Origin: Flagellimonas yonaguniensis
GTDB taxonomy: Bacteria; Bacteroidota; Bacteroidia; Flavobacteriales; Flavobacteriaceae
Assembly (NCBI RefSeq): GCF_029193885.1
Contig: NZ_JARFVB010000010.1
Coordinates: 1 to 64,000 of the forward strand
Direction of reading: 5' to 3'
Length of the DNA stretch: 64,000 nt
Shown: piece after piece, positions 1-11,761 of the stretch
How positions within the stretch are numbered: position 1 is the first letter of the stretch
Layout: each line of letters begins with the position of its first letter
The notes under the pieces: model-generated
What the model saw: only the letters and a program-made list of their open reading frames with translations
What the model was told of the DNA's origin: nothing
The model's database searches: none
Made by a program: the position numbers and the translations under genes

Positions 1-3000
1 GGACCCGGAGATGTCTCCATCATTGTTGTCGCTCGCCGTAGCTCCCAGTTCCGTATAGGTCCCTCCCAGGACGATGTCCTGTGGGTTGTCCCCGATCAGG
101 ACGATGGACGGTGGGGTGGTATCGGGTTCTATAATTATTTGTATACCAGGGGAACCAACGTCATTTCCACTGTTTCCATTAACTGCATTTCCGATATAGC
201 TTTCGAATAATGGTGTGCTGGTTCCATCGGTACTTAATGACCAATTTGCCCCGTTGTTATTATCTGCATTCAAATCGGTAAGGTATATGGATCCTGCTCC
301 ATCATCAGAAGGCCATGTGGCACCATCATTTGTAAAGGTTACTTGCTCTATAATATTCGTTTGTGTTTCATTATCACCTGAGTAACTCGAGAAACTATCC
401 CAAATACCTATAGTATCCCCGGAATTGTCCAATTCCATGGTCCCCCAATTTGTAACGGCTATTAAATCAACTGTTCCCCAAACAGCTAAAAAGTCTTCCT
501 CTGTAATATCGTCTGCATTGAATAAAATTGCAGATGACATCGCCGGTATGACCCCTGATACGATATTTGCAGAAGTATGGGAATTATTGTCATTATCATC
601 TATCACATAGCCTGAAATGTCCAGATCTGTATTTGTTGGGTTATATACTTCAATCCACTCCCAGTCATCTTCAGTACTAGATGGATTGTACATTATTTCT
701 GTAATGGTAAGCGTTGTCGGCTGGGCTGCACAGCCGTCCTCTTCCAACACTGGATTTTCCAAGTTGGAGAAGTAGTCAAATTGTGCAGTGTGGCCTGGTG
801 TGCTTGCTCCGCTGCCACTAGCACCATAGATACCGACTCCACTTACGGTAAGTGAATGGGTAAAAGATGGTAGGGCAGTAAAATTCAACCCATCAAAAGA
901 ATATGATTGAGTCCATGTATCTCCCTGCCTTTTAATTCGCATGTAGATCGGAGCATTGTCCAATTCCCCAATATTGGCATTTGATTCTATGGAGGTCCCC
1001 AATGGTAATGTGTTTGTCGGGGAGCTTAATATGGCTGAAAGAACATTGGTATTGGAATTGCTACTGTACACTTCAAATCTAAGGAAATTGAAATCATCTT
1101 GTTTCACCAGTATTCCTTGTTCTTGAAACTGTGGAGAATTGACGGGGGATTCCATTTTAACCTCAATTTCAAAGTCTGCATTGTTGGCTGTTTGCAAAAG
1201 ATGCGGAGCCTGTATACCATCCGTCCAAAGTTCATGGGAAGAACCACTGGGCACGGTTATTTCCACCATTGCATTTTCAGTGTTTGATCCTGTAAAGCTA
1301 AGGGCACCATCTCCTTGTGGGTCAACAAATGTCCATTGGTCTGATAAAATGCCATTACAAAAATCATCTGAAATTAAATTGGAGGGACCGCTATTGCCCA
1401 CAACTATGTTCAGGTTTTCGCTATCCGTAAGTCCATCAATGTCAGTAACTGTGATGGTAACTGGATAGGTGTCTAAATCCCCAATTTCCGGATCTAATTG
1501 TAAGGATGCGGTTCCATCATTATTGTCGATTAGTTGGACAAATAATGGTAAACCTGTCGAGGTAAATTGAATATCCGAGTCATTTCCATCTGCATCAGAG
1601 GCCGATATGTCAACAGTCAATGTTTCTCCTTCTTGAATGTAAATATCACCTATATCAACTAAAACCGGAGCTTGTTGGGCACTACAACCGTCTTCATCCT
1701 CCAATGGGTCTGATAGGTTCAGGAAGTAATCGATTATTGCGGTATGTGCCGGTGAGTTGTTGTTGGTTCCATTGCCACCATAAGGACCTATTGCCGTTGG
1801 TTCCATTTCGAAGCTAAAACTAGCCCCTTCCAACCAAGTGATACCATCAAAGGAATAAGTCTGGGTCCAATCATTTCCTTCCCGCTTTATCCTCATATAT
1901 AGAGGTGATGTTCCAGCATTTCCAATGGAGGTATTGATAAATGGTGCGGTTGCACCGGCTATTTCAAATCCTTGGGCATAGATTTGTGTGCTATTTGTTT
2001 CCCGGCTAAAAAATTCAAACCTCAAATATTTATTATCACTTTCCTTGACCAAAATACCTTGTTCTTGGTATTGGGGTATATCCACGGCGGATTCAAATTT
2101 GACTTCGACTTCAAAATCGGCATTGTTCATGGTCTGAAGCATGCCAGGAGCTTGAATGCCACTGGTATAGATCTGATGCTCCACACCTTCAGGAACGTTT
2201 ATCTGCAGAAAGGCATTACTTGTACCTGAGCCTGTAAGTTCGAAACTTGCATCGTTCAGTGGGTCGTTGAATGTCCAGACCGGATTCAGCTGATTATCGC
2301 AGAAATCATCGGACTTTATGCCTGATTCATACGTCGAAAAGACACGATTGGTTGTCTCTACAACTTCCGACCCGGAATTTCCCCCTGATATTTTATAGTT
2401 GTATACCATATCTGGTGATAATCCTGTGAGCGTAATCGAATGTTCCGTAACTAAATTTGTGTCTTCTTGGAAACTTCCATAGGCATTACTTGTTCCATAA
2501 TCCACTTTACTCGTTGTTGGCTGGTTTGTTAGCCAATTTATCGTAGCTTCAGTATTGCCATTGGCCAATTGAACTTGAACATTGCTTATTGACAAGGAGC
2601 CCGGCGTCACGGTTACATCTCCAAAGGTTACATCGGCCAAATGTGAAATCAACATTAGGGACCCTTGTTGCTCATCCGAAGTATTTGAAGTGTGTTCCAA
2701 GTCCCAAGCTATCGGCTCGGTTGTTCCTTGCTCCCAAACTTTTAGACGATACAGGCTTTCACCAGTTAAGGCATTGGTTTCCACTGAGGTTCGCAACATG
2801 TACGTAACTTCATTGCTCAATGTCCTTGAGGCATTGTTTCCTTCATAAAATTCCAGTCTTCCTGGACGGTACCATGCAATATCCCCCAGTGGTTCGTAAC
2901 CGCATTTTGGTTGATCGCAATTTACCGGGGTATCGGTATGTCCTTTCCAACGAAGTAGTACCCCTACGCCGGCGCCGCCAGGCATATCGTGTATGGTAAT

Positions 3001-6000
3001 GGGAACCAAAGCTTCATAATTGTCCCATGTATGGTTGCCTATGGCAATCAACCTGTCGTAGCCAGGCTCTGAGGTTCGGATTCCATCCGGTGTCAATTCA
3101 AACTTGCCATCGACTACGTGGGATACATCATTTACTTCCGTGATATCGTTTAGCGTGCTCCAGTCAATACTGTATGGATTTGGCCAAACCAAGCCATCGG
3201 TATAGTTTATCGTGACCGTTTTTGTAGTGGTGTTGGCATCGTTGTCAATGGCGGTAATTTCCACGGTATTGGCGCCAGGCACCAAGTCTTCCACATTTAA
3301 ATCTATATTGAAATCGCCCGAGGCCAACAACCTTCTATTGTCTGGTCCAATGCTCAGGGCTACGGGAGTGCCACCGTTCAAGGTGTATTCAAAAGTGGAA
3401 ATGCTCCCATCCTCATCGGACACATGTCCCAATATATTGCACCAAGCCTGTGGTATTCCATTATTGCCATATGCTTGGGTGTCACCGTACCATATATCGA
3501 CTATGGGGCCATCGGAAACGGATTCGTAACCTCCAAAGTATACGATTGCAAAATTGTTGGCATTGGAGGTGTCCAGAGTTTTACAGTACCGCCCCAAACC
3601 TTCAGGGTCTGTGTCACTATCGGAACCAGGTTCCGTGTTTTCCCAATCGGGAATGGCCGTTTGGCAAATGGTATAGGATTCACCTTTGATCAAGTCTTCA
3701 AAAGTGACCCGAATACCAAGGTCGTTTGGAGAGGCTGGATTTTCATCGCTCGTGGTCCCTTGGGCCACCAAATTACCGGAACTGTCATAAACCGTAAATT
3801 CCCAACCAATAAGTGTGGCACCCGTTGGGCCACCAGAAGCTTGGGTATTGACCTCATCATTCGTGCCATCTTGGTTAATGTCGTTGTACATGAGTACACG
3901 GATGTCCAGATATTCTGGAAGGGTGGTAAAAGTCCAACCCAAGGATGGAATCCCTTCAAACGGGTTGCCGTTGGCATCTTCAAAAGTGTTGTTGCCCAAC
4001 TGTATTTCGTACTCGGTATTGGGAGCGAATTCGGTGGAAGGGGTAAAAGTGAATGTTGTACCGTCAGTGCCAAAAGAGAAATCGCTGGTTTCATCGATAC
4101 GTTCGAACTCCACATTGTTGGTAATATCAAAAATGATGATAGGGTCTGGGCTTGCTACGAACTGTACCGCCTCATCAAAAGCTATGCTTGGCGAAAAGGT
4201 AGTGGCCACCTCGGTTGCCCCTGCCACAGGCCCCAAAGTGCCAGCCATTGGTGCGGTGGTATCGGCGCAATACATTCCTCCATCGGTGATCACCCAATTG
4301 TTGGGCGCGCCAGCTAAGGTGTTCCTTGCTGTTTCCGCCGTACAATATTGGCTGTTGCCACCACTAAAGGTAACACCGGGCTGTACTGTTTGGGCTGCCC
4401 AGCCGCTGAGTAGGGCATCGTAGTTTTCGGTGGATAGGGTAACTCCGGAAAACATATTGGTGGCACTTGTCAAGTTTGAAATATCCCATTGACCTAGATT
4501 TTGGTCAAAGGAAATGGCACCATTAAACATATTTAGCATGCTAGTCACACCACTTACATCCCAATGTCCAATATCTTGGTTGAATATAGAGGCTGTTGCA
4601 AACATGTTTCGCATATTGGTAACAGCACTCACATCCCAATTTACAATATCCTGATTAAATACAGAGGCGCCTTCAAACATACCATCCATACGCGTAACAG
4701 CACTTACATCCCAATTTCCAATATCTTGATTAAAGGATTCTGCATTCCTGAACATATTATACATAGAGGTAACGGCACTTACATCCCAATCGCCAATATT
4801 TTGGTTAAAAGCGTTGGCGCCACTAAACATGCCATTCATACTAGTCACGGCGCTTGCATTCCAATTACCAATATTTTGATTGAATGCCGAAGCAGAGGCA
4901 AACATACTATCCATACGCGTAACAGCACTTACATCCCAATTCCCAATATCTTGATTAAAGGCTGAGTTTTGGAACATACCAGACATATTGATAACAGCGC
5001 TCACATCCCAATCGCCTAGATTTTGGTCAAATAATTGAGCACCCGAAAACATGGATTGCATATCGGTAACAGCACTTACATCCCAATCGCCAATATCTTG
5101 GTTGAATACATCGTTAGATACAAACATTGAATTCATGCTAGTTACATTGCTAACATTCCAAGTGTTAAATGCAGAAGTCCCTTGAAGGTTTTCACAATAA
5201 TAAAACATTCGATATAATGAAGTAACATTGCTTAGATCAGGAACATCGGTTGCAGTAACATCCAAGTTTCCACAATTTTGGAATGCACTGGCCATTGAAG
5301 ACCATTCAATGTCCCCCCATTGTTCCACAGTCAACAACCTATCTCTTTGAGCATTATTGCTTAGGCCCGAGGACCAAAATCTGGGAAAAACACCTGAAAT
5401 GCTTACAGTATGGATTCCCGGAGAAGTATAGCTATGTGTGGCATTCCCGGTTTGGTTGGTTTCCACGGTACCATCTCCCCAATCCACGGTATAATCATAG
5501 ATTTCGGGATTAGGTATTACGGTTGCGTATGTAGGTATGGTAATACTCTCATTGGCTCCCGTGGTTTGCCAGGTGGTAATAAAGGGTTTAAAGGATGTTT
5601 CCTCCAGGGTTATATCATTTCCATCTCCACCGGTATAGCTAAGGGTTCCCGAGAAATCGCCAAAAGTAACCTCTGCACCTTCCAGCAATCCTGTAAAGGT
5701 ACCGGTTATGGCATCGATGCCATCGTTGGAGACAAGGATGATCTCGTCCGTATCGGCATTTGCATAGCCTCCGATCAGGTTTAAGGTGGTTCCGGTTGCA
5801 ATGGTCACCGTACCATTTACCACTATTTGGTCGTGCTCCGTACCCGGTGTAGGGCCGTTCACTTCAAAGTCGTTGTTGTTGTTGTCCAAGCTAAGGTTTC
5901 CGTTTACGGTTAGGATACCTGGGCTGGTGCCGGGCGCCAAATTGGAGTCTACGTCCATGTTTACCACACCCTGTATGGTACCTGTGCCACTCAAGGTGGC

Positions 6001-8268
6001 ATCGGTAAAGAAATTGGCCTCGGTGGTCACGATGGTCGTTAAACCGTTGGTGTCAAAGTCGCCGTTGGTCATGTTGAGTGCATTCAGTTGCAAATCGCCA
6101 CTGCCTGTCAACTGTACATCTATATTGTTAAGGGTAAGTCCATTGTTGGCACCCAACAAAGCCAAAGAGGCATCGAGGGTCAAGGTATCGTTACCATTAC
6201 CCCCATCAATGGTCAATCCATTGGTAATACTGGATAGTGGAATGGATACGGTTGTGCCATCAATTTGTTCCACACCATCCCCTGAAATCTGGATACCGGC
6301 GGAACTGGCAATGATCAAATTGCCCACGGAAACGGATAATTGGTAGCTGTCGTCGGAAGCTGTGTCCACGTCAGAAATGGACAACACCCCATTTTCGTCC
6401 AAGGAGCCTTCGGTATTTTTAGTAACAATACTGACCACTTGCTCGCAAGGTTCGGAAACATTGCCGGCCTCATCGGTGGCGGTCCAAGTGATGATCACAT
6501 CTCCCACGGGGAACAGTTCTGTATTGCTTCCAGAAGGTACGGGACCTCCATCAGATCTTTCCCCAGTGATTATAATATTTTCTGTAATGGTAATGTCATC
6601 TGTTGCGGTGGGTCGTTCGGAAATGGCCACGGGTACTGTGTATTCTCCCTCGGGAGCAAATTCCAAAATATCAGGAAGACAAACAATGCTGGGAGCTGTA
6701 TTGTCCACCAGTTCTCCAGTGGTAAAGATATATCCCAAATCTTCAAGACCGGCATTTTGGAATTCAGGTTCGTTAAAATCGTTCCATGGGTTGCCGGAAC
6801 TGTCCTGTAGTACGGTACCATCATAAACAACAAATATCCAATATCTGGTATTGGGTTCAAAGTCGGTCACAAAGTCCAGTTCCACCGTAGTACCATTTAT
6901 GGCAACGCCCGAACTGGTCAATGGTAAATCCTCCAGTGTTTCTATATCTCCGCCGGTAGGGGTGCCGGTCCCTGCTATTTTGGCCAGTCTAAAAACCCCA
7001 GCATCCTGTTGAGCTACAACAGGCTCATCAAAGGTCAGGGTGATTTTTGAATCCAATGGGACATCGGTCTCATCATCGGCCGGGGAAATGGATACCAAGG
7101 AAGGCCCGGTAGCATCCGTTGTGGTCACGGTAAAAAAGCTGACGCCTTGGTTGGGACCATCAAATTCTGGTACGGGATTCCCCGCCAAATCCTGAAAAAA
7201 GTTTTCGTAATAAAAAAAGGTGTACTCTTTATTTGGAAACAGGTTGCGGTTTGGATCAATGGTTACGATATTCTCATTTATACTGATATTGGCCAAATAT
7301 TCATTGACTTCCACACTATTATCTGTTTCATTTCGAATGATGAGCGAAGCTGTTTCATCCCCGCTCAATTGCACCGGCATATTGAACGTCAATACCAAAT
7401 TTTCGGTCAATGGCACGGCAGTTGCCCCATCAACTGGGGAATAACTCAATAGGGTAGGTGTTTCGGATGCTGTATCATCCCCAGTGGTAATGATCCAATC
7501 TTCCCCATAACTTTGACCATTGTAAGAAGTAGTTCCTTCCCAATCGTTACCTGCCAAATCTTCAAAACCACTAACTGCGATTCGGTATTGTGTATTTGGG
7601 TTCAACCCAATACCAGAGTTAAGCATAACAACACCTACGCCACTTGAATTATCAAGGGAGTAATCCCCAGGGAAAAAGCGTAGATCGGAAATGGAGGTAT
7701 CCGTTAAATTCTTTAGAAAGATTACGGGACCTACACCTCCAGATAGTATTTGTTGGACCGGTTCGTCAAAAGTGATGGTAAGTTCAGTGTCCAAAGGAAC
7801 ATCCGTGGCTCCGTTCAATGGGCTTAAAACTGCCGTAGGATTTTCGGTATCTGTTGTGGTCACCGTGGAAAAGTTCCAAGTGCCGGTAGTACTAAAACCT
7901 TCATAGGCATTGCCAGAAAGATCTTCAATAGCACCATTGTCTATGGTAATATAAATATCGGCATTGGGGTCGAGTTGTCCAGCATTCAATGGAATAGTAA
8001 TTGTGTTTCCATCTATTATGGATGGATATCCGTTGAAAATCCAGCCGTTTGGATTGGTGGAACTGTTGAAAGAGAGGAACAAATTGTTTTCGCTCCATTG
8101 TATGGGTTCGTCAAATGTAAGCACCAAATCGGTTCCCAATGGAACTGCGGTTGCATTATCCAAAGGGGATATTGATACAAGGTTTGGTGGTTGGGTGTCC
8201 TGTCCGTACATCGTAAAAATGAAGACAGGAAACATTAAAGCGCAAAGAAATTGAGTAATTTTTCTCAT
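1..8268 (-). CDS. giant secreted multidomain surface protein with BspA-type repeats (partial, C-terminus beyond window)
   Basis: An open minus-strand frame runs from an ATG at 8268 to base 1 with no stop seen, giving at least 2756 residues. It starts with a signal peptide (about residues 1-22, ending MYGQ). Approximate domain order: four SbsA/Big_5-type Ig-like units (25-510), an HYR-like unit (516-617), a Gly/Asn-rich beta-strand repeat region (620-880), a PKD-like unit (893-957, motif YTVDWGDGT), about ten BspA/DUF285 repeats (980-1330), another Big_5 unit, an SdrD-like unit (1450-1567, [12 protein letters not shown]), a concanavalin-like unit (1690-1893), an FN3-like unit, two DUF1349-like concanavalin units (1980-2183 and 2293-2500) separated by a cadherin-like unit, a lamin-tail domain (2523-2677), and the start of a DUF5011 Ig-like unit. 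A type IX C-terminal sorting domain would be expected beyond the window. Likely an exported adhesin or matrix protein; no catalytic motif was seen. Domain names are motif judgements. Confidence 0.85.
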   Translation of the reverse strand, partial: MRKITQFLCALMFPVFIFTMYGQDTQPPNLVSISPLDNATAVPLGTDLVLTFDEPIQWSENNLFLSFNSSTNPNGWIFNGYPSIIDGNTITIPLNAGQLDPNADIYITIDNGAIEDLSGNAYEGFSTTGTWNFSTVTTTDTENPTAVLSPLNGATDVPLDTELTITFDEPVQQILSGGVGPVIFLKNLTDTSISDLRFFPGDYSLDNSSGVGVVMLNSGIGLNPNTQYRIAVSGFEDLAGNDWEGTTSYNGQSYGEDWIITTGDDTASETPTLLSYSPVDGATAVPLTENLVLTFNMPVQLSGDETASLIIRNETDNSVEVNEYLANISINENIVTIDPNRNLFPNKEYTFFYYENFFQDLAGNPVPEFDGPNQGVSFFTVTTTDATGPSLVSISPADDETDVPLDSKITLTFDEPVVAQQDAGVFRLAKIAGTGTPTGGDIETLEDLPLTSSGVAINGTTVELDFVTDFEPNTRYWIFVVYDGTVLQDSSGNPWNDFNEPEFQNAGLEDLGYIFTTGELVDNTAPSIVCLPDILEFAPEGEYTVPVAISERPTATDDITITENIIITGERSDGGPVPSGSNTELFPVGDVIITWTATDEAGNVSEPCEQVVSIVTKNTEGSLDENGVLSISDVDTASDDSYQLSVSVGNLIIASSAGIQISGDGVEQIDGTTVSIPLSSITNGLTIDGGNGNDTLTLDASLALLGANNGLTLNNIDVQLTGSGDLQLNALNMTNGDFDTNGLTTIVTTEANFFTDATLSGTGTIQGVVNMDVDSNLAPGTSPGILTVNGNLSLDNNNNDFEVNGPTPGTEHDQIVVNGTVTIATGTTLNLIGGYANADTDEIILVSNDGIDAITGTFTGLLEGAEVTFGDFSGTLSYTGGDGNDITLEETSFKPFITTWQTTGANESITIPTYATVIPNPEIYDYTVDWGDGTVETNQTGNATHSYTSPGIHTVSISGVFPRFWSSGLSNNAQRDRLLTVEQWGDIEWSSMASAFQNCGNLDVTATDVPDLSNVTSLYRMFYYCENLQGTSAFNTWNVSNVTSMNSMFVSNDVFNQDIGDWDVSAVTDMQSMFSGAQLFDQNLGDWDVSAVINMSGMFQNSAFNQDIGNWDVSAVTRMDSMFASASAFNQNIGNWNASAVTSMNGMFSGANAFNQNIGDWDVSAVTSMYNMFRNAESFNQDIGNWDVSAVTRMDGMFEGASVFNQDIVNWDVSAVTNMRNMFATASIFNQDIGHWDVSGVTSMLNMFNGAISFDQNLGQWDISNLTSATNMFSGVTLSTENYDALLSGWAAQTVQPGVTFSGGNSQYCTAETARNTLAGAPNNWVITDGGMYCADTTAPMAGTLGPVAGATEVATTFSPSIAFDEAVQFVASPDPIIIFDITNNVEFERIDETSDFSFGTDGTTFTFTPSTEFAPNTEYEIQLGNNTFEDANGNPFEGIPSLGWTFTTLPEYLDIRVLMYNDINQDGTNDEVNTQASGGPTGATLIGWEFTVYDSSGNLVAQGTTSDENPASPNDLGIRVTFEDLIKGESYTICQTAIPDWENTEPGSDSDTDPEGLGRYCKTLDTSNANNFAIVYFGGYESVSDGPIVDIWYGDTQAYGNNGIPQAWCNILGHVSDEDGSISTFEYTLNGGTPVALSIGPDNRRLLASGDFNIDLNVEDLVPGANTVEITAIDNDANTTTKTVTINYTDGLVWPNPYSIDWSTLNDITEVNDVSHVVDGKFELTPDGIRTSEPGYDRLIAIGNHTWDNYEALVPITIHDMPGGAGVGVLLRWKGHTDTPVNCDQPKCGYEPLGDIAWYRPGRLEFYEGNNASRTLSNEVTYMLRTSVETNALTGESLYRLKVWEQGTTEPIAWDLEHTSNTSDEQQGSLMLISHLADVTFGDVTVTPGSLSISNVQVQLANGNTEATINWLTNQPTTSKVDYGTSNAYGSFQEDTNLVTEHSITLTGLSPDMVYNYKISGGNSGSEVVETTNRVFSTYESGIKSDDFCDNQLNPVWTFNDPLNDASFELTGSGTSNAFLQINVPEGVEHQIYTSGIQAPGMLQTMNNADFEVEVKFESAVDIPQYQEQGILVKESDNKYLRFEFFSRETNSTQIYAQGFEIAGATAPFINTSIGNAGTSPLYMRIKREGNDWTQTYSFDGITWLEGASFSFEMEPTAIGPYGGNGTNNNSPAHTAIIDYFLNLSDPLEDEDGCSAQQAPVLVDIGDIYIQEGETLTVDISASDADGNDSDIQFTSTGLPLFVQLIDNNDGTASLQLDPEIGDLDTYPVTITVTDIDGLTDSENLNIVVGNSGPSNLISDDFCNGILSDQWTFVDPQGDGALSFTGSNTENAMVEITVPSGSSHELWTDGIQAPHLLQTANNADFEIEVKMESPVNSPQFQEQGILVKQDDFNFLRFEVYSSNSNTNVLSAILSSPTNTLPLGTSIESNANIGELDNAPIYMRIKRQGDTWTQSYSFDGLNFTALPSFTHSLTVSGVGIYGASGSGASTPGHTAQFDYFSNLENPVLEEDGCAAQPTTLTITEIMYNPSSTEDDWEWIEVYNPTNTDLDISGYVIDDNDNNSHTSANIVSGVIPAMSSAILFNADDITEEDFLAVWGTVDLIAVTNWGTMELDNSGDTIGIWDSFSSYSGDNETQTNIIEQVTFTNDGATWPSDDGAGSIYLTDLNADNNNGANWSLSTDGTSTPLFESYIGNAVNGNSGNDVGSPGIQIIIEPDTTPPSIVLIGDNPQDIVLGGTYTELGATASDNNDGDISGS
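4440..5200 (-). repeat. 75-bp tandem repeats encoding BspA-like/DUF285 units
   Basis: Inside the giant gene a 25-codon unit recurs about nine to ten times. Each unit reads roughly [25 protein letters not shown] on the minus strand. On the plus strand this shows as recurring 'acttacatcccaat..ccaatatcttg' blocks 75 bp apart. Neighbouring units are similar in DNA as well as protein, which suggests recent duplication or gene conversion. BspA repeats form leucine-rich-repeat-like surfaces in adhesins of Bacteroidota and other bacteria. Confidence 0.85.
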
Positions 8269-8848
8269 TTGTTTGTGGGATTGGCAATTGGTTGGAAATT
8301 TATTTTGGTGAAATTGTAAAAAGCGTATAGAAAGACTTCCCCAAGGGGCATCCTTGTAGGAAAAAGACTTGGGTATGCCTTAAAGTGATTCGGTGTATAA
8401 AAAAATCTTCGAAAGTAATATTTATGCATAGGCGTTGTTTGGTCAAACAACCATTGCATAGGGGATAAGTATGTCGGTTAGTGTGGGGTAAATATTGTCC
8501 TTCGAAAATATAAAATCTTAGTACTCAAAAACTATATTTCCGAAACTTCAAATAAACTTAACGTTGTGTTGATGTCAAATAAAGGTTGGACAACTCCTTC
8601 AAATAAAAAAATATCTTATGGGATAGTCATAAAAAAGCTATGAATGGTATGAAAAACTGTATAAATGACACTAATAGCATCGATGTTGGGCAATTGAGAT
8701 AAAGCACAACGAACTTTCAATCAGTTTTTTGATCAATAAACCATTATTGTTTAAAGTTCACATCATAAAACAAAATCCCGTCATTATTTGACGGGATTTT
8801 GTTTTCTAGCTGAACTAGATGCTCACCTGTAAAATCCATTTTTTAGTA
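8269..8848. other. 580-bp intergenic region between the giant gene and the sulfatase gene
   Basis: No convincing gene lies here. It carries the sulfatase terminator (8772-8805) and presumably the promoter and 5' leader of the giant gene. A two-tier inverted repeat is visible at 8423-8460: outer arms tatgca/tgcata, inner arms gttgttt/aaacaac around a ggtc loop. A short perfect palindrome CCCCTTGGGG lies near 8340-8350. I found no exact TAnnTTTG element in front of the giant gene. The rest is AT-rich with no repeats I can recognise. Confidence 0.5.
8772..8805 (-). terminator. intrinsic terminator downstream of the sulfatase gene
   Basis: A perfect 12-bp stem (aaaatcccgtca / tgacgggatttt) closes a 5-nt loop (ttatt) and is followed on the minus strand by a further run of T. 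It lies about 45 bp past the sulfatase stop codon. Confidence 0.8.
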
Positions 8849-10570
8849 TTATTCCTTCTTGGAGTTTTCCCATTTTTCAACAATAGGCTCCAATATATCA
8901 TCTTCCACGCCCCATACTTTGCCCTCTTTGGCAAGTGGCATAAACTCATCAATGTACTGCTGGCTTATGGCTTCGGAATCGCCGTATTGTTCGCGCAGTG
9001 CATCAAGTTTCTGGTGCAAGTCTTTTTGAATATCGACATAGGCGGGGTCATCATAATAATTATGTTGTTCCAAAGGGTCTTTTTTTCTATCGATCAATTC
9101 CCAATAATCCAGGTCAAAATAGTGGTGAATCAATTTGTAATCCTTGGTAATTACGGCATAGTGCCTGTTTACATTATGTTCTGATGGATGTTCGTAATAA
9201 TGATAGTACACAGCGTCCCTATCCCAATTATCCATATCGCCCGTGAGTACGGGAACCAAACTCTTTCCTTGCATGTCGCTAGGCTGTGGAGCTCCTGCAA
9301 TATCCAAGAATGTTTGGGCGAAATCCAAGTTTTGTACAAGCTCACCGGATACGCTTCCTGGCTTTATACGATTAGGCCAAGAAACCAATAAAGGTGTTTT
9401 TAGACTTTCGTCGTACACGAACCGTTTATCGAACCAGCCATGTTCGCCTAAATAGAATCCTTGGTCGGAGGTGTACACGACAATGGTGTTTTCCATCATA
9501 TCATTGGCCTCAAGGTAATCCAGAACCCGACCTACGTTCTCGTCTACGGATTTAATAGTGCCCAGATAGTCTTGCATGTAGCGTTGATAGCGCCATTTGG
9601 CTATATCTTCATCCGTCATGTTGGGATATTGTTCCATAAATTCTGCGGCAACTTTTTCGTATGCGGCATCAAAATTGGCTCTTTGGGTGGAATCCATCCT
9701 TCCTAGGGCATTTTCAAATCTACCTTTGTCAAAACCAATGACTTCTTCCAAACCCAACTGATCCATTACCTCTGGGTACAGTTTGCTATCGTTGGCCCAA
9801 CCCATATTACCATGAATCTTCATTTGGGCGACCTTGGCCGCAGGCATTCCTTCGTGGTCATCGAACAAGGTAGCTGGCTCTTCAAATGTTTTTTGTGTGT
9901 ATTCCTGCATGTGTCTTTCCGCCATAAACCAAGAACGGTGTGGAGCTTTGTGTAGGTACATGAGCATGAAGGGCTTATCCTTTTTGCGCTCATTGTCCAG
10001 CCAGTCGAGGGTCATATCCGTAACGATATCGGTCACATAACCTTTAACATTGATTTCCCCTTCATCCTTAGTGATAAAGTCTGGGTTGTAGTATGCACCC
10101 TGTCCGGGTAAAATTTTAAACTGGTCAAATCCTTTAGGGTTGTTTCCAAAATGCAACTTCCCGAACATAGCGGTTTGATAGCCGGCTTTTTGAAGTAATT
10201 GAGGGAAAGTGACGTTGGTGGTGTCAAAAGGGGATACATTGTCCACTTTACCGTTTATATGAGAATGTTTTCCTGTCAGAATAGTGGCCCTGGATGGTGC
10301 ACAAATGGAGTTGGTAACACTTGCATTGGTGAACAACATGCCCATTTTCGCAATTCTATCAATATTCGGGGTCTCTATCAAACTGTTGTCATAGGCGGAA
10401 ATAGCTTGATATGCATGATCGTCGGACATGATGAATACGATATTGGGTCGCTGAGGTTCTTCTTTAACCTCAGATTTGCATCCGATTACTAGGGTTAGGC
10501 ATAAAGCGAAATTCAAGAGTGTCAAAACTCTTGTTGTTGGGGTTTTGGGTTGGTTGATTTTTGATGACAT
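8849..10570 (-). CDS. sulfatase (S1 family, Cys-type), lipoprotein
   Basis: Hydrolyses sulfate esters, in marine Flavobacteria typically on algal polysaccharides or glycosaminoglycan-like substrates; the exact substrate cannot be read here. Numbered from the longest frame (start 10594), it shows a lipobox LVIGC with Cys39, the metal-binding segment NIVFIMSDDH (Asp58-Asp59), and the formylglycine signature ICAPSRATILTGK, where Cys98 would be oxidised to formylglycine. Conserved GKLHFG and TSDQGFYLGEHGWFDKR segments follow. The length is normal for the family. I prefer the ATG at 10570 because it gives a more compact lipoprotein signal; 10594 is possible. No SusCD pair, glycoside hydrolase or maturase is adjacent, so it is not in a visible polysaccharide utilisation locus. 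It has its own terminator. Confidence 0.9.
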   Translation of the reverse strand: MSSKINQPKTPTTRVLTLLNFALCLTLVIGCKSEVKEEPQRPNIVFIMSDDHAYQAISAYDNSLIETPNIDRIAKMGMLFTNASVTNSICAPSRATILTGKHSHINGKVDNVSPFDTTNVTFPQLLQKAGYQTAMFGKLHFGNNPKGFDQFKILPGQGAYYNPDFITKDEGEINVKGYVTDIVTDMTLDWLDNERKKDKPFMLMYLHKAPHRSWFMAERHMQEYTQKTFEEPATLFDDHEGMPAAKVAQMKIHGNMGWANDSKLYPEVMDQLGLEEVIGFDKGRFENALGRMDSTQRANFDAAYEKVAAEFMEQYPNMTDEDIAKWRYQRYMQDYLGTIKSVDENVGRVLDYLEANDMMENTIVVYTSDQGFYLGEHGWFDKRFVYDESLKTPLLVSWPNRIKPGSVSGELVQNLDFAQTFLDIAGAPQPSDMQGKSLVPVLTGDMDNWDRDAVYYHYYEHPSEHNVNRHYAVITKDYKLIHHYFDLDYWELIDRKKDPLEQHNYYDDPAYVDIQKDLHQKLDALREQYGDSEAISQQYIDEFMPLAKEGKVWGVEDDILEPIVEKWENSKKE

Positions 10571-10678
10571 AATAGTTTGTTTGAGGACAATCAATTAATT
10601 AGGGTAGAAGATAGTCAATTCTCTAGGATTATAATTGCCGTTAATTTATAATTAGTGAGTGTGAATTGATACATTCTT

Positions 10679-10710
10679 AAAAAATAAGACCCCGACATGA
10701 CAGTCAGGGT
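10679..10710 (-). terminator. probable terminator of the pldA operon
   Basis: Read on the minus strand this is an 8-bp stem (accctgac / gtcggggt, one G-U pair) with a 6-nt loop, followed by CTTATTTTTT. It lies about 145 bp past the pldA stop codon, so part of the transcript would be untranslated. Confidence 0.5.
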
Positions 10711-10855
10711 TTGTTTTTCGGAAGAATAGTCTATTATAATCTTGGTAAAAGAGTGTGTATTATTTTAGGCTTATGAGCGAGTCTTTTTAAGACATTTAAT
10801 AAAAGGGGCATTTGGCCAAACTTGAAAAAAGCCCACATCATGATTCCCTTTACCA

Positions 10856-11746
10856 TTACCAATTGACAAATGACACCCCAATGCCAATAGTATTTTGAAA
10901 ATGATTGTAATCGATTAAAGTTTCTCCATACCCTGTAAAAAACTGCGCATGCAATTTTAATTTGTCGCCAAGTGGATATAAGTAATTAAATTGAAGACTG
11001 CCATGGTTGTCTTTGAACGAAAAAGAATTTGTGGCAACTGCGTAGAAAGCATGCTTTTTGTACTTATAGATAACAGTAACATCACCATTGCCAATATAAT
11101 TGGTGATCAAGGGGTTTTCATCCTCCTCATCTGCTAATCTAATCCATGGACGGATATAAACTTGCAGATTTTTTGCTTCTAGGCCTAAACTGAAAATTAT
11201 TCTATTCCAACTTCTGGATCTTGGCAAATCCCTTCCATTGGATTGGTGGTTAAAAGTTACGCCGGCCATCTTTAGGGTCAATCCTAAAAGTTTTACATCC
11301 ATGGGAAAATTAAGCATCAGTTCCGGTTCATAATTCAATTCCCTAAAGGTCCGTGAAAGCTCTGTGTTATAGATTTGCCAATGAGCGATTTGGGTATAGC
11401 CCGCCCACAAGTCGCCATGGCCAAAAAACAACGACTGGGCAACTTTTGTCTTAAAGCTGAGCTGAAACTTCGCTTCAAAATTATTGAAGTCCTTAGGAAC
11501 CATTGCCGAATAATCCGGGTTTTCACTTTGTGGTAATCCGTTTGGGTTGCTCGACCACCTTCCAGCTGTCACATAAATGGGTTTGTATGAAATTAACCTA
11601 AAAGTCCCTTGTTTTTGATCACTGTCCAGTTCCCAAATACTGGATAGGGATTTTAACGAATCTTGGTTTTGAAGAAATTCTTGGGCATTACCGATCAAAA
11701 AAGAGAAAAACAATAGTACAAGAGGAAATATCTTTCTAAAAATCAT
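10856..11746 (-). CDS. pldA: phospholipase A1 (outer membrane phospholipase A, OMPLA)
   Basis: An outer-membrane beta-barrel enzyme that hydrolyses acyl chains of phospholipids misplaced in the outer leaflet. The 296-residue protein has a signal peptide (1-21, ending IGNAQ). It carries the OMPLA catalytic motif FNHQSNG with His167 and Ser169, followed by SRSWNR with Asn181, which matches the His-Ser-Asn catalytic set of the family. Alternating hydrophobic strands and a C-terminal GIGVSFVNW strand fit a 12-strand barrel. It is the last gene of the minus-strand lipoprotein operon starting at 13121 (15-bp gap to the gene before it), which suggests a role in envelope homeostasis. Confidence 0.88.
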   Translation of the reverse strand: MIFRKIFPLVLLFFSFLIGNAQEFLQNQDSLKSLSSIWELDSDQKQGTFRLISYKPIYVTAGRWSSNPNGLPQSENPDYSAMVPKDFNNFEAKFQLSFKTKVAQSLFFGHGDLWAGYTQIAHWQIYNTELSRTFRELNYEPELMLNFPMDVKLLGLTLKMAGVTFNHQSNGRDLPRSRSWNRIIFSLGLEAKNLQVYIRPWIRLADEEDENPLITNYIGNGDVTVIYKYKKHAFYAVATNSFSFKDNHGSLQFNYLYPLGDKLKLHAQFFTGYGETLIDYNHFQNTIGIGVSFVNW

Positions 11747-11761
11747 ATAGAGTTGACGTTT

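Noticed and set aside
3424..4317. A 297-codon plus-strand open frame
   Set aside because: It is antisense to the giant minus-strand gene, whose translation gives clear Big_5 and SdrD-like domains; the plus frame gives no recognisable protein.
4440..5200. Regular repeats that resemble a CRISPR array at first sight
   Set aside because: The 75-bp period is a whole number of codons and encodes BspA repeats; there are no unique spacers.
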